From Bradyrhizobium sp. WSM1417 (GTDB taxonomy: Bacteria > Pseudomonadota > Alphaproteobacteria > Rhizobiales > Xanthobacteraceae), in assembly GCF_000515415.1 (NCBI RefSeq), contig NZ_KI911783.1, positions 5,691,831-5,755,830 of the forward strand: a DNA stretch of 64,000 nt. The letters are read 5' to 3'. Within the stretch, counting starts at the first letter, position 1. Every line of letters starts with the position of its first letter. This document shows, one piece after another, positions 17,376-26,114 of the stretch. Under the pieces are notes generated by a model that saw nothing but the letters and a program-made list of their open reading frames with translations, did no database searches and was not told where the DNA came from. Both the position numbers and the translations under genes were made by a program.

Positions 17376-18602
17376 ATGACTGCGTCCGCGACAGCCCCTC
17401 GCCCCTCGACCTCGCCGAAAACCCCGCCTCTGCCGGAATCCCGCCCGGAGACGCTGGGGCTGTCGCGCCCTCGCCTCCAGGCCATGTCGGACGCCTTTAA
17501 GCGCGAGATCGACAAGGGAACCGTGCCCGGCGTCACCGTGCTGGTGGCACGGCACGGTCAAGTCGGCTGGTTCGAGGCGCTCGGCAGGCAGAGCCCGATG
17601 GGCGCAGCGCCGATGGCGCATGATTCGATCTTTCGCATCTTCTCGATGACCAAGCCGATCGTGTCGGTCGGCATCATGACGCTGGTCGAGGACGGCCAAC
17701 TGATTCTTGCCGACCCCGTCGCGAAATTCATCCCGGAGTTCGCCAACCAAAAGGTCGGCGTGGTCAGCGGCGGCAAGCTGGAACTGGTTCCGCCAAAACG
17801 CCCGATGACGGTGCAGGACCTGCTCCGCCACACCTCTGGCCTGACCTACGAGCACCAGGGCGACGGCCCCGTGCACAAGATCTACCAGGACTCCCGGGTG
17901 CGCAGCCGCAAGATCACCAATGCCGAGCACGCCGCCTTGGTGGCGAGCTTCCCCCTGGTCTGCCATCCCGGCGACGAGTTCAACTACAGCCGCTCCACCG
18001 ACATCCTTGGTCGCATCATCGAGGTTGTCAGCGGCAAGTCGCTCGGCGCGTACCTCGCTGAGCGCATTCTTACGCCATTGCAGATGGCCGAGACCGGCTT
18101 TGCGACAGCCGAGGCCAATGCCGGCCGGCTCGCCGAGCCGTTCGCGGCCGATCCCTGGACCGGCGACAAGGTCGCGCTGTTCAACATGCTCGAGCAGCCA
18201 ATCATGGAGTCCGGCGGCGGCGGCCTCGTCTCGACCACCATGGACTATGCCCGTTTCGCGCTGATGCTGCGCAACGGCGGCACGCTCGACGGCAACAGGA
18301 TCATCGGCCGCAAGACGCTGGAGCTGATGGCCTCCGATCATCTCGGGCCTCACGTCGTGACCAACGGCACGCTGCTGTCGCCCGGCCACGGCTTCGGCCT
18401 CGGCTTCGCGGTGCGCCGCGAGGCCGGCATCGCGCCTTTCCCCGGCAGCGTCGGCCAGTATTTCTGGAGCGGCATTGCGGGGACGTTCTTCTGGATCGAT
18501 CCCAAGGAGGATCTGTTCGTCGTGTTCATGAGCCAGGGCCCGGGACAGCGCGATTTTACGCGAACGCTGGTGCGGGATCTGGTGTACGCGGCGGTGGATT
18601 GA
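17376..18602 (+). CDS. Serine hydrolase, beta-lactamase class C family (EstB-like)
   Basis: 408 residues of the PF00144 beta-lactamase/esterase fold. The nucleophile motif is SMTK (S-x-x-K) in FRIFSMTKP, and the tyrosine motif appears as NYSRS. No signal peptide is apparent: the first 35 residues are Pro/Ser/Thr-rich but not hydrophobic, so it is probably a cytoplasmic esterase or peptidase rather than a secreted beta-lactamase. It stands alone, downstream of the divergent tRNA-Trp. Confidence 0.85.
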   Translation: MTASATAPRPSTSPKTPPLPESRPETLGLSRPRLQAMSDAFKREIDKGTVPGVTVLVARHGQVGWFEALGRQSPMGAAPMAHDSIFRIFSMTKPIVSVGIMTLVEDGQLILADPVAKFIPEFANQKVGVVSGGKLELVPPKRPMTVQDLLRHTSGLTYEHQGDGPVHKIYQDSRVRSRKITNAEHAALVASFPLVCHPGDEFNYSRSTDILGRIIEVVSGKSLGAYLAERILTPLQMAETGFATAEANAGRLAEPFAADPWTGDKVALFNMLEQPIMESGGGGLVSTTMDYARFALMLRNGGTLDGNRIIGRKTLELMASDHLGPHVVTNGTLLSPGHGFGLGFAVRREAGIAPFPGSVGQYFWSGIAGTFFWIDPKEDLFVVFMSQGPGQRDFTRTLVRDLVYAAVD

Positions 18603-18641
18603 GGGCTTCGCCTGGTCGCAGCGTCGCACCTCCACACTTGC

Positions 18642-18746
18642 TGTCATGCCCCGCGAAGGCGGGGCATCCAGTACTCCGCAGCGGCAATTGGTTTACACGA
18701 CTACGGCCGCGGAGTACTGGATCGTCCGCCTTCGCGGACGATGACA
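18642..18746. repeat. Palindromic intergenic repeat
   Basis: About 105 bp of nested dyads between convergent genes. The arms ATCCAGTACTCCGC (18666-18679) and GCGGAGTACTGGAT (18709-18722) are exact complements. The ends TGTCAT/ATGACA and two local hairpins (CCCCGC..GCGGGG and CGTCCGC..GCGGACG) also pair. This is a type of element that recurs between genes in Bradyrhizobium-like genomes; it could also end transcription from both sides. Confidence 0.8.
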
Positions 18747-18783
18747 CCGAGTATGGAGAGGCAAACCCCTTCCCGCCTCCGCG

Positions 18784-19551
18784 TCAACTGATCGTGGCGC
18801 CGCCGTCGATCACCATGGTCTGGCCGGTCATGAAGTCGCCGGCCTTCGAGCCCAGGAACACCGCGGCGCCCGCGATCTCGTCGGGGACGCCGATGCGCAG
18901 CAGCGGCGAACGCGCGGTCGAGGCTTTCAAATTCTCCGGATTGTCCCACAGCGCTTTCGCGAAGTCGGTCTTGATCAGGCCGGGCGCGATGCAGTTCACG
19001 CGGATGTTGTGTGGGCCGTATTCGCAGGCCAAATTGCGCGCGAGCTGCATGTCCGCGGCCTTCGAGATCGCGTAGGCGCCGAGGATGGTCGAGCCTTTCA
19101 GGCCGCCGATCGAGGAGACGATGATGATCGAGCCGTCCTTGCGCTCGATCATCTGCGGCACCACCATCGAGATCAGCCAGTTGTTGGCGACGATGTTGTT
19201 GTCCAGGATCTTCCTGAACTGATCGTCCGAGATGCCGGCGAGCGGACCGTAATACGGGTTCGACGCGGCGTTGCAGACCAGCACGTCGATCTTGCCGAAG
19301 GCGCGGTTGCTCTCGTCGATGAGATTTTGCAGGTTTTCCTTCGACGAGATGTTGGCGGCGATCGCCACCGCCGTGCCCTTGCCAAACTTGTCGTTGATGC
19401 CCTTCGCGACCTGGTCGCAAACGTCGGCCTTGCGCGAGGAGATCACCACCTTGGCGCCGTGCTCGGCCATGCGCTCGGCGATCGCAAGCCCGATGCCGCG
19501 CGTCGAGCCGGTGATGACGGCGACTTTCCCCTTCATGTCGAACAAGGTCAT
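18784..19551 (-). CDS. SDR-family oxidoreductase
   Basis: 255 residues of a classical short-chain dehydrogenase. TGSTRGIG binds the cofactor, the NNAG-equivalent segment reads CNAAS, and the active site is S-x12-YAISK. The C-terminus has the usual GQTMVIDGG. It resembles DHRS4-like/3-oxoacyl reductase enzymes; the substrate is unknown. Confidence 0.88.
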   Translation of the reverse strand: MTLFDMKGKVAVITGSTRGIGLAIAERMAEHGAKVVISSRKADVCDQVAKGINDKFGKGTAVAIAANISSKENLQNLIDESNRAFGKIDVLVCNAASNPYYGPLAGISDDQFRKILDNNIVANNWLISMVVPQMIERKDGSIIIVSSIGGLKGSTILGAYAISKAADMQLARNLACEYGPHNIRVNCIAPGLIKTDFAKALWDNPENLKASTARSPLLRIGVPDEIAGAAVFLGSKAGDFMTGQTMVIDGGATIS

Positions 19552-19618
19552 GTTTCTCTCCCAGAGTACGTTTTGATTGCTTGAAGCTTACGCCGCGTCC
19601 GCGCGACCGGGCAATTGC

Positions 19619-20317
19619 TCAGGCGAGCTTCTTGACTTCCGGTCCCGCGGGTTGATGCATCGCCGCATGCGCGTCATCCGCGATCCACGGCTGCTGATTC
19701 ACCATCGGCAGCCGCCAGACATTGCGCTCGGGACTTGTGAAATAGTCGAGCCGCGTCACCGAGCAATTGTCGATATCGAACGCGAGCCCCCGCTCCGGCT
19801 GACCCTCGAGCGCCAGCCCCAGCGCCGCCTTGATGGTGCCGCCATGTGCGACCGCGATCACGTCCTGCCCGGCGACCTCATTGTTGATCCGCTCGATGGT
19901 GCGGCGGGTGCGGTTGTAGAGGTCCATGAAGCTCTCGCCGCCGGGCGCGGGCTCGTTGATGTCGGCAAACCAGCTCGAGCCGACAGGACGGCTGGCGATG
20001 AACTCGGCGCGGTTCATGCCCTGCCAGCGGCCAAGGTTTTGTTCGGCGAGGTCCGCCTCCCATTTCATCGATGCAGGCCTCGGGAAGCCCGCCGCCCAGA
20101 TCGCTTCGGCGGTCTGATGCGTGCGCATCAGATTGCTCGAATACCAGACCGCCTTGCGTGGCAGCACCTTGGCAACAGCATTGAAGACGTAGGTATCGCT
20201 GGTGTCGCAAGCGAGATCGGACTGACCGTAGATGTTGCCGCCGTCATTGCGCACGGGGGCGTGACGGACCCACCACCAGCGTGTCGTCACCACTTTGGGC
20301 TTGTCTGCACCTGCCAT
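19619..20317 (-). CDS. Histidine phosphatase family protein
   Basis: 232 residues of the phosphoglycerate-mutase-like superfamily. The phosphohistidine motif is VRHAPV near residue 18 with a later RT (MRTHQTAEAI), and the second histidine lies in AVAHGGTIKAAL. Shares its orientation with the SDR at 18784; the ~70 bp between them make co-transcription possible. Could be a phosphatase or a phosphomutase. Confidence 0.85.
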   Translation of the reverse strand: MAGADKPKVVTTRWWWVRHAPVRNDGGNIYGQSDLACDTSDTYVFNAVAKVLPRKAVWYSSNLMRTHQTAEAIWAAGFPRPASMKWEADLAEQNLGRWQGMNRAEFIASRPVGSSWFADINEPAPGGESFMDLYNRTRRTIERINNEVAGQDVIAVAHGGTIKAALGLALEGQPERGLAFDIDNCSVTRLDYFTSPERNVWRLPMVNQQPWIADDAHAAMHQPAGPEVKKLA

Positions 20318-20451
20318 CGAAACCCTTCCATCCCGTTTGATGTCGCTGTACGTCAGTAGCGAACGTGTCTCAAGACACTTTACCGTTTGAAATCTTGTTT
20401 GAAATTCCGTCGCGCGGCAAGCGTCGCGTGCGAACCAAAGGGAGAAACCGC

Positions 20452-21237
20452 ATGGGCCGTCTGCAAGGCAAATCCGTCATCATCACCGGTGCCGGCAGCG
20501 GCATCGGCCGCGCGGCCGCGCTGCTGTTCACCAGGGAAGGCGCCAAGCTGATCGCGGTCGATCGCACCGAGGCGGTGAAGGAGACCGTCGACGAGGTGAA
20601 GAAGGCCGGCGGTGTCGCGGAAGCCATGATGGCGGACGCGGGCTCCGAACAGGACGTCATGGCCGTGATCGACAAGGCGGTGAAGACGCACGGCCGGCTC
20701 GACGTGATCTGGGCCAATGCCGGCGTCTCCGGCGGACTCGTTCCGCTCGGCGAGCAGACCGTCGAGCACTGGCAGGAGGTTTTGCGCATCAATCTGATCG
20801 GGCCGTTTCTCGCGGTGAAGCATGCGATGCCGCACATGGTGAAGCAGCAGTCCGGTGCGATCGTGCTGACCGCGTCCGTCGCCGGCCTCAAGGCCGGCGC
20901 CAGCGGTCACCCCTATGCCGCGAGCAAGGCCGGCGTCATCTCCCTGGTGCAGACCACGGCGTATTCGCTCACCGGCACCGGTGTGCGCATCAACGCAGTG
21001 TGCCCGGGCCTGATCGAGACCGGCATGACCAAGCCGATCTTCGACCGTGCCAAGGAGCGCGGCACCGCCGACAAGATCGGCCAGCTCAATCCGCTCAAGC
21101 GTCCCGGCCAGCCGCACGAACTCGCCGCGATGGGATTGTTCTTGGCCAGCGACGAGGCCTCGTATGTCAACGGCCAGGCCTTCCCGGTGGACGGCGGACT
21201 GACGGCGTCGATGCCGTATACGGGCAAGCCGGTTTAG
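20452..21237 (+). CDS. SDR-family oxidoreductase
   Basis: 261 residues from ATG 20452, which has AGGGAG nine bases upstream; the longer frame to 20365 lacks such a site. TGAGSGIG cofactor loop, NAGVSGG, active-site YAASK, and GQAFPVDGG near the end. Divergent from the histidine phosphatase. Substrate unknown. Confidence 0.88.
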   Translation: MGRLQGKSVIITGAGSGIGRAAALLFTREGAKLIAVDRTEAVKETVDEVKKAGGVAEAMMADAGSEQDVMAVIDKAVKTHGRLDVIWANAGVSGGLVPLGEQTVEHWQEVLRINLIGPFLAVKHAMPHMVKQQSGAIVLTASVAGLKAGASGHPYAASKAGVISLVQTTAYSLTGTGVRINAVCPGLIETGMTKPIFDRAKERGTADKIGQLNPLKRPGQPHELAAMGLFLASDEASYVNGQAFPVDGGLTASMPYTGKPV

Positions 21238-21254
21238 CGCAACTGCTTCAGCAC

Positions 21255-21305
21255 CGTCATTGCGAGCGCAGCGAAGCAATCCAGAATCCTTCCGCGGCGG
21301 CAGAC
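21255..21305. repeat. Left half of a palindromic repeat split by an insertion sequence
   Basis: Positions 21255-21282 are the exact reverse complement of 22569-22596, giving 28-bp arms. The spacer to 21305 matches the spacer of the intact element at 24087-24173. The element ends in AGAC, duplicated on the other side of the insertion. Confidence 0.88.
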
Positions 21306-21359
21306 TGAGCCTCCCCTAAATCGGTGGACACCTATAGCTTAGGCAGCGAGAGGTGTCAG

Positions 21360-21677
21360 ATGGCGAAACGGCAGCGACGGTCCTATTCGGACGAGTACAA
21401 GCGGCAGGCAGTCGATCTGGTCTTGTCGAGCGGCCGCTCGGCGAAGTCGGTATCGAAGGAGCTCGGGCTTGACGGCTCCGTGCTGAGCCGATGGGTGAAG
21501 GATCGGAGCACGGTGGCAGCCGGCGGCAGCGCCGTGGCGCCCACATCGCAAGCGGCGGTGCCGTCGGCGGACCAAGCTGACCTGGTCGCACGGTTGCAGC
21601 GGGAAAACGAACAGCTGCGCATGGAGCGCGACATTTTAAAAAAGTCGATAGCGATCTTTGCTGGACCCCGGACATGA
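21360..21677 (+). CDS. IS3-family transposase OrfA
   Basis: 105 residues from ATG 21360. The N-terminal helix-turn-helix (RRSYSDEYKRQAVDLV ... SVSKELGLDGSVLSRWV) binds the element ends, and a leucine-zipper-like stretch (LVARLQRENEQLRMERDIL) ends the protein. Its 3' end overlaps orfB by four bases. The slippery site A-AAA-AAG lies about 30 bases before the stop. Confidence 0.93.
   Translation: MAKRQRRSYSDEYKRQAVDLVLSSGRSAKSVSKELGLDGSVLSRWVKDRSTVAAGGSAVAPTSQAAVPSADQADLVARLQRENEQLRMERDILKKSIAIFAGPRT
21638..21644 (+). other. Programmed -1 frameshift site A_AAA_AAG
   Basis: In the orfA frame the bases read A AAA AAG, the canonical IS3-family slippery heptamer. After slipping back one base the orfB frame is open through to 22534, giving an OrfAB fusion transposase. 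I did not identify a clear downstream pseudoknot. Confidence 0.8.
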
Positions 21678-22534
21678 GGTTCCGTTTCATCGAAGATCGC
21701 CGGGCGGACTATCCGGTTAAGATCATGTGCCGTGTGCTCGGCGTCTCGCCCGCGGGCTACTATGCTTGGAGGTCGCGCCCGGAAAGCCCTCGGGCCGTGG
21801 CCAATCGAGATCTGCTGGAAGGCATCAAGCGGGTTCATCGCGAGAGCCATGGCCGCTATGGCAGCCCGCGCATCCATGTCGAGCTCAAAGCCCAGGGACA
21901 TCATGCAAGCCGTGGCCGGATCGAGCGGCAGATGCGCCGTCATGGCGTTCGAGCCATCTCCGCCGGGCCGCGACGATGCCGCACCACCGATAGCGGGCAT
22001 GGCTTCCCGATCGCGCCGAACCTGCTCGGCCGGAACTTCTCGGCCGCCATGCGCAATCAGGTTTGGCTCGCCGACATCACCTATGTCTGGACCGGCCAGG
22101 GATGGTTGTACCTGGCCGCCGTTATGGATCTGTACAGTCGCCGCATCGTGGGCTGGGCAATGGACGACCATCTACGCGCCGAATTGCCGCTCGCCGCATT
22201 ACGAATGGCGATCAAGGGACAAAAGCCCGGCGCCGGCCTGATCCATCATTCCGATCGCGGCATCCAATATGCTTCAACCGAGTACCGCCAAGCGCTGCAA
22301 GCCGCCGGCTTTCGGCCTTCGATGAGCCGCAGAGCCGACTGCTACGACAACGCCCCGATGGAAAGCTTCTTCCACACGCTCAAGACCGAACTGATCCATC
22401 ACAGTCAATATGAGACCCGCAATGAAGCCGAGCGCGACATCTTCGCTTACGTCGAAGGCTTCTACAATCAGACCCGAAGGCACTCGGCTATCGGCTATAT
22501 CAGCCCGGTCGAGATGGAGCTAAAATCGGCTTGA
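21674..22534 (+). CDS. IS3-family transposase OrfB (DDE integrase domain)
   Basis: 286 residues in the -1 frame relative to orfA. The HTH_21-like N-terminus (RYGSPRIHVEL) is followed by an rve integrase core with catalytic D in WLADITYV, D in HHSDRGIQYAS and E in DNAPMESFFHTLK. The C-terminal YNQTRRHSAIGY is typical. Probably made mainly as the OrfAB fusion. Confidence 0.94.
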   Translation: MRFRFIEDRRADYPVKIMCRVLGVSPAGYYAWRSRPESPRAVANRDLLEGIKRVHRESHGRYGSPRIHVELKAQGHHASRGRIERQMRRHGVRAISAGPRRCRTTDSGHGFPIAPNLLGRNFSAAMRNQVWLADITYVWTGQGWLYLAAVMDLYSRRIVGWAMDDHLRAELPLAALRMAIKGQKPGAGLIHHSDRGIQYASTEYRQALQAAGFRPSMSRRADCYDNAPMESFFHTLKTELIHHSQYETRNEAERDIFAYVEGFYNQTRRHSAIGYISPVEMELKSA

Positions 22535-22563
22535 ACCCTGTCCACTTTTTTGGGGGAAGATCA

Positions 22564-22903
22564 AGACTGGATTGCTTCGCTGCGCTCGCAATGACGAAGT
22601 CTGTGGGTGGCAGGGTCGCGCTTCCATTCGCATTCCGGATCGCAGATGCACCTTCGCATCCTCGCGGCTTGTTCGCCCTAGCTTTGCTTTGGTCGTCTGA
22701 CCCTCAAATGAAAGACGGCATACACCGTTTCCGAATTTCGGCAAAGTTTCGCCGCCGCGCGTTGGGCCACGGCTCGCGTGTTTTGCTCGACGGCAACGCA
22801 AGGCGTTGCAGGTTCGGATTTGTGCTGGTTTGCCCTACCACCCGCAACGTTGGTATGGTTCGTGCAAGCACTTCAGCTTCCATCCCCTGACAAGAACGTA
22901 ATA
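22564..22903. other. Gene-free stretch between IS element and argE-like gene
   Basis: Holds the AGAC target duplication (22564-22567) and the right arm of the split repeat (22569-22596). The remaining ~300 bases show no convincing ORF or structure; short open frames on both strands have no ribosome site. The promoter of the deacetylase gene must lie here but I could not place it. Confidence 0.6.
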
Positions 22904-24076
22904 ATGCCAAGCTCAAGACCCGACCGTATTCGCAAGCTGCTCGCCGACCTCGTCGGCTTCGACACGATCAGCGATCGCTCCAACCTGCCCCTGATCGTGC
23001 ATATCGAGAGCTATCTCGCCACGCTCGGTGTCAAGGGTGAGCGCATCGTCGACGAAACCGGACAGAAAGCCTCGCTATGGGTCACCATTGGACCCGAGGA
23101 CCGCCCCGGCCTGGTGCTGTCGGGCCACACCGACGTGGTCCCCGTGGTCGGCCAGGACTGGAGCCACGATCCGTTCAAGCTGATCGAGCGCGACCGCAAG
23201 CTCTATGGCCGCGGCACCACCGACATGAAGGGCTTTGTCGCGGTGTGCCTTGCGATGGTGCCGGAGATGCTGGACGCAAAGCTGACAACGCCGATTCATC
23301 TGGCGATCTCCTATGACGAAGAGATCGGCTGCGTCGGCGTGCGGCCGATGCTGCGCGAGGTCGCGAAGAAACAGATCAAACCGCTCGGCGCCTTTATCGG
23401 CGAGCCGACCGAGATGAAGGTCATCATCGGCCACAAGGGCAAGCACGGCGTGCGCGCCACATTCCGCGGCCTCGCCCGCCACTCCTCGATCGCGCCCGAC
23501 GGGGTCAACGCCATCGAATATGCCGCCGAGTTGATCGTCGAAATCCGCCGCCGCGCCGTGGCGCTCGCAGCCGTGCGATCGGCGGACAGCCTCTACGACG
23601 TCCCGCACTCGACGCTGCTCACCAGCATCGTGCATGGCGGCGCCGCGCTGAATATCGTGCCTGATACCTGTACGGTGGATTTTGAATGCCGCGGCATCGG
23701 CATTACGGAGTCCAGGGAGGTCACGGATGCCATCGTCGCCTGGGCCAAGGCGGAGATCGAGCCCGCGATGAAAGCCAGACATCCGGAGTGCGGAATTGAT
23801 TTCGAGGAGATCCTCGACTATCCCGCGCTCGACACGGCGGCCGATGCGACAATCGTCACGCTGGCCAAGAGCCTTGCGGGGCGCAACGACCACGCCAAGG
23901 TCGCGTTCGGCACCGAAGCAAGCCTGTTCGCCAGCATGGCCGATATCCCGTCGGTGGTGATCGGCCCCGGTTCGATCGCGCAGGCGCATACGCCGGACGA
24001 GTTCGTGGAAATGGCGGAGCTGGAGAAATGCGCAGGCTTCGTCGAGAAGCTGATCGCGCATTGCGTGAAGGGGTAA
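22904..24076 (+). CDS. argE: Acetylornithine deacetylase, M20 family
   Basis: 390 residues from ATG 22904. M20 metal ligands are visible in SGHTDVVPV (His), GRGTTDMKG (Asp), the DEEIGCVG pair, GEPTEM and the final QAHTPDEF histidine; the dimerisation domain carries the GHKGKHG and HSS segments. ArgE removes the acetyl group from N-acetylornithine in arginine synthesis. Other M20 amidases look similar, so the symbol is likely but not certain. Confidence 0.8.
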   Translation: MPSSRPDRIRKLLADLVGFDTISDRSNLPLIVHIESYLATLGVKGERIVDETGQKASLWVTIGPEDRPGLVLSGHTDVVPVVGQDWSHDPFKLIERDRKLYGRGTTDMKGFVAVCLAMVPEMLDAKLTTPIHLAISYDEEIGCVGVRPMLREVAKKQIKPLGAFIGEPTEMKVIIGHKGKHGVRATFRGLARHSSIAPDGVNAIEYAAELIVEIRRRAVALAAVRSADSLYDVPHSTLLTSIVHGGAALNIVPDTCTVDFECRGIGITESREVTDAIVAWAKAEIEPAMKARHPECGIDFEEILDYPALDTAADATIVTLAKSLAGRNDHAKVAFGTEASLFASMADIPSVVIGPGSIAQAHTPDEFVEMAELEKCAGFVEKLIAHCVKG

Positions 24077-24086
24077 GGCTTCTCCT

Positions 24087-24173
24087 CGTCATTGCGAGCG
24101 AAGCGAAGCAATCCAGAATCGTTCCGCGAGGGCAGTGTGGATTGCTTCGTCGCAAGAGCTCCTCGCAATGACG
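24087..24173. repeat. Intact palindromic intergenic repeat
   Basis: Ends CGTCATTGCGAG (24087-24098) and CTCGCAATGACG (24162-24173) are exact complements, with GAAGCAATCC/GGATTGCTTC pairing inside. Same family as the copy split by the IS element at 21255-22596. Lies between convergent genes. Confidence 0.88.
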
Positions 24174-24206
24174 GGGGCAGCGCGTATCCCACGTGAGCGG
24201 TGAGCC

Positions 24207-24833
24207 TCATCGCTCCTGCAAGGCCAGCCGCACGCCAATCGCGCAGTAGATGGTCCCGACCACCTTGCCCTGCCATTTCACGACGGCCGGATGGCGGCGT
24301 AGCAAATTGCCGAGGCGGCCGGCGCCGACGGCGAACACCACCGTGCTGACGAGGCCAAGCAACACGAAGACAGCGCCGAACAGCGCGAGCTGCAGCGTCG
24401 TCGAACCATGCTCGGGACGGACGAACTGCGGCAGGAACGCGAGGAAGAATAACGCGGTCTTGGGATTGAGCACCTCGGTCAGCACGGCCTGCCGGAATGC
24501 CCGCGCTGCGCTGATCGCGGGCGCGCCGCCATTCACCTCGAGCGGCGTCCTGTCGAGCATGGCGCGAATGCCGAGATAGATCAGGAACGCGGCACCGGTA
24601 TATTTGACAATGCTGAACAGCAGCGCCGAGGTCGCGATGATCGCCGAAAGACCGACGATCGCCATGCTGGTGTGGATCACGTCACCGGCCGCAATTCCCG
24701 CACCCGTCGCGATGCCGACCTTGGTTCCCGAACTCGCGGCGCGCGCCATGGTGAGCAGTGTCGCCGGTCCGGGAATGAAGACGAAGCCGAGAACGATGAG
24801 GATGTAGGTGATGAGCGTGGCGTGATCGATCAT
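24207..24833 (-). CDS. LysE/RhtB-family amino acid exporter
   Basis: 208 residues from ATG 24833 with a purine-rich GAGAGAG site upstream. The N-terminal FIPGPATLLTMARAASSGTKVGIATGAG is the LysE family signature, and about six hydrophobic segments are visible. Exports amino acids or related compounds across the inner membrane; substrate unknown. Confidence 0.87.
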   Translation of the reverse strand: MIDHATLITYILIVLGFVFIPGPATLLTMARAASSGTKVGIATGAGIAAGDVIHTSMAIVGLSAIIATSALLFSIVKYTGAAFLIYLGIRAMLDRTPLEVNGGAPAISAARAFRQAVLTEVLNPKTALFFLAFLPQFVRPEHGSTTLQLALFGAVFVLLGLVSTVVFAVGAGRLGNLLRRHPAVVKWQGKVVGTIYCAIGVRLALQER

Positions 24834-24923
24834 GCGGGCATCTCTCTCGTCATTCTGTCCCGTGTCCCGGACACGAGAGGAACGCAAGCAAAAGCGCGGC
24901 CGTCAGCCGTGCCTTCGGATTCC

Positions 24924-25982
24924 TTAAACCGCGCCCGCCTTCTGCGCGTACTCCCATGAGGCCTTCGACAGCGGCACGGTGCGCTTGGCTGACTCCAGCG
25001 CCTTGGCATTCGCCGCGGTGCCGTCGCGGACGCGGCCGGCGATGCCTTGCGTGATGCCGGCGAGGCGGAACAGGTTGTAGGCAAAATACCAGTTGAGATC
25101 AGGCACCGTCATCTTGGTGACGCTGCAATAGATCTGCGCGGCCTCTTCCACGCTCGGAATGTTGAGCGCCTTGAGGTCGGCGCCGTCCAGTCCGGGCATC
25201 ACCCACTGCATCAGCAGATAGGTGAAGTCGGCCATGGGATCGCCGAGCGTCGACAATTCCCAATCGAGCACGGCCTGCACGCGCGGTTCCGTCGCATGGA
25301 AAATCATGTTGTCGAGGCGATAGTCGCCGTGGACGATCGAGACGCGCGCCTGCTCCGGCACGGTCTTCGGCAACCATTCGGCGACCTTCTCGAACTCCGG
25401 AATGGTCTGGGTTTCGGACGCGCGGTACTGCTTGGTCCAGCGGTCGATCTGGCGCGCGAAATAATTGCCGGGCTTGCCGAAGTCGCCAAGACCGATCGCG
25501 ACGGGATCGAACATGTGGAGTTTTGCCAGCGTCTCGATCTTGCTGGTGAAGATCTTGCGGCGGTCTTCCCGCGTCTGGCTCGGCAGCGTCGGATCCCAGA
25601 ACACCCGGCCGTCTTCCATCGACATGATGTAGAAGGCTGAACCGATGATGCTGTCGTCCTGGCACAGCGCGTAGGCCTTCGCGACCGGAAAGCCCTGCTT
25701 TCCCAGCGCCGCGATCACCCGATATTCCCGATCGACCGCGTGCGCCGATGGCAACAATTTGCCGAACGGTTTTCGGCGCATCACGTAGGAGCGGTTCGGC
25801 GTGTCCAGCCGATAGGTCGGGTTGGACTGGCCACCCCTAAACTGGAGCACGACCAGCGGACCCTGATAGCCTTCGACGTTTTCGCGCATCCAGGCTTCGA
25901 GCCGCATCTCGTCGATGCGATGACGCTCCTCAACCGGTTTGGTGCCCGAGAATTCTTCGTCTTTCCTGACGCCGTCAGCCAC
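24924..25982 (-). CDS. APH-fold phosphotransferase linked to acyl-CoA metabolism (ACAD10-like)
   Basis: 352 residues. The kinase catalytic loop is HGDYRLDNMIF and the metal loop is DWELSTLGDP, with an N-terminal GGQSNPTY nucleotide loop. This set matches the phosphotransferase found fused or adjacent to acyl-CoA dehydrogenases (human ACAD10/11). The adjacent gene upstream on the same strand is indeed an acyl-CoA dehydrogenase of that group. ACAD10/11-type kinases act on 4-hydroxyacyl-CoAs, which is a reasonable inference here. Confidence 0.85.
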   Translation of the reverse strand: MADGVRKDEEFSGTKPVEERHRIDEMRLEAWMRENVEGYQGPLVVLQFRGGQSNPTYRLDTPNRSYVMRRKPFGKLLPSAHAVDREYRVIAALGKQGFPVAKAYALCQDDSIIGSAFYIMSMEDGRVFWDPTLPSQTREDRRKIFTSKIETLAKLHMFDPVAIGLGDFGKPGNYFARQIDRWTKQYRASETQTIPEFEKVAEWLPKTVPEQARVSIVHGDYRLDNMIFHATEPRVQAVLDWELSTLGDPMADFTYLLMQWVMPGLDGADLKALNIPSVEEAAQIYCSVTKMTVPDLNWYFAYNLFRLAGITQGIAGRVRDGTAANAKALESAKRTVPLSKASWEYAQKAGAV

Positions 25983-26114
25983 GATGACGCTCCCTCTTCA
26001 GTCCGAACATGATCCTAATCGGTACCCCCCGGCGCACTTGCGTCAAGCGGTCATCCGATCACGGATCATGCCCTGTCGTTTCTTCAAATCGGGAGCGCCA
26101 GCGTGCCCTCCCGC

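Larger units (their letters stand above)
21306..22563 (+). mobile_element. IS3-family insertion sequence, complete
   Basis: A 1258-bp element. Its ends are imperfect inverted repeats: TGAGCCTCCCC at the left and, read on the minus strand, TGATCTTCCCC at the right; both have GTGGACA about 20 bp in. It is flanked by a 4-bp direct repeat AGAC (21302-21305 and 22564-22567). It carries orfA and orfB in the -1 relationship with a slippery heptamer. Both frames are intact and the DDE residues are present, so it looks recently active. Confidence 0.93.

Noticed and set aside
17238..18647. 469-codon open frame on the minus strand
   Set aside because: Lies opposite the serine hydrolase at 17376-18602, whose motifs are intact; the frame has no family features and is a GC-codon shadow.
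18642..18746. CRISPR-like or tandem repeat reading
   Set aside because: Only one nested palindrome, no repeat-spacer periodicity.
22520..22801. 93-codon minus-strand frame overlapping the IS end and repeat arm
   Set aside because: It translates the IS terminus and the palindromic repeat, so it is not a real gene.
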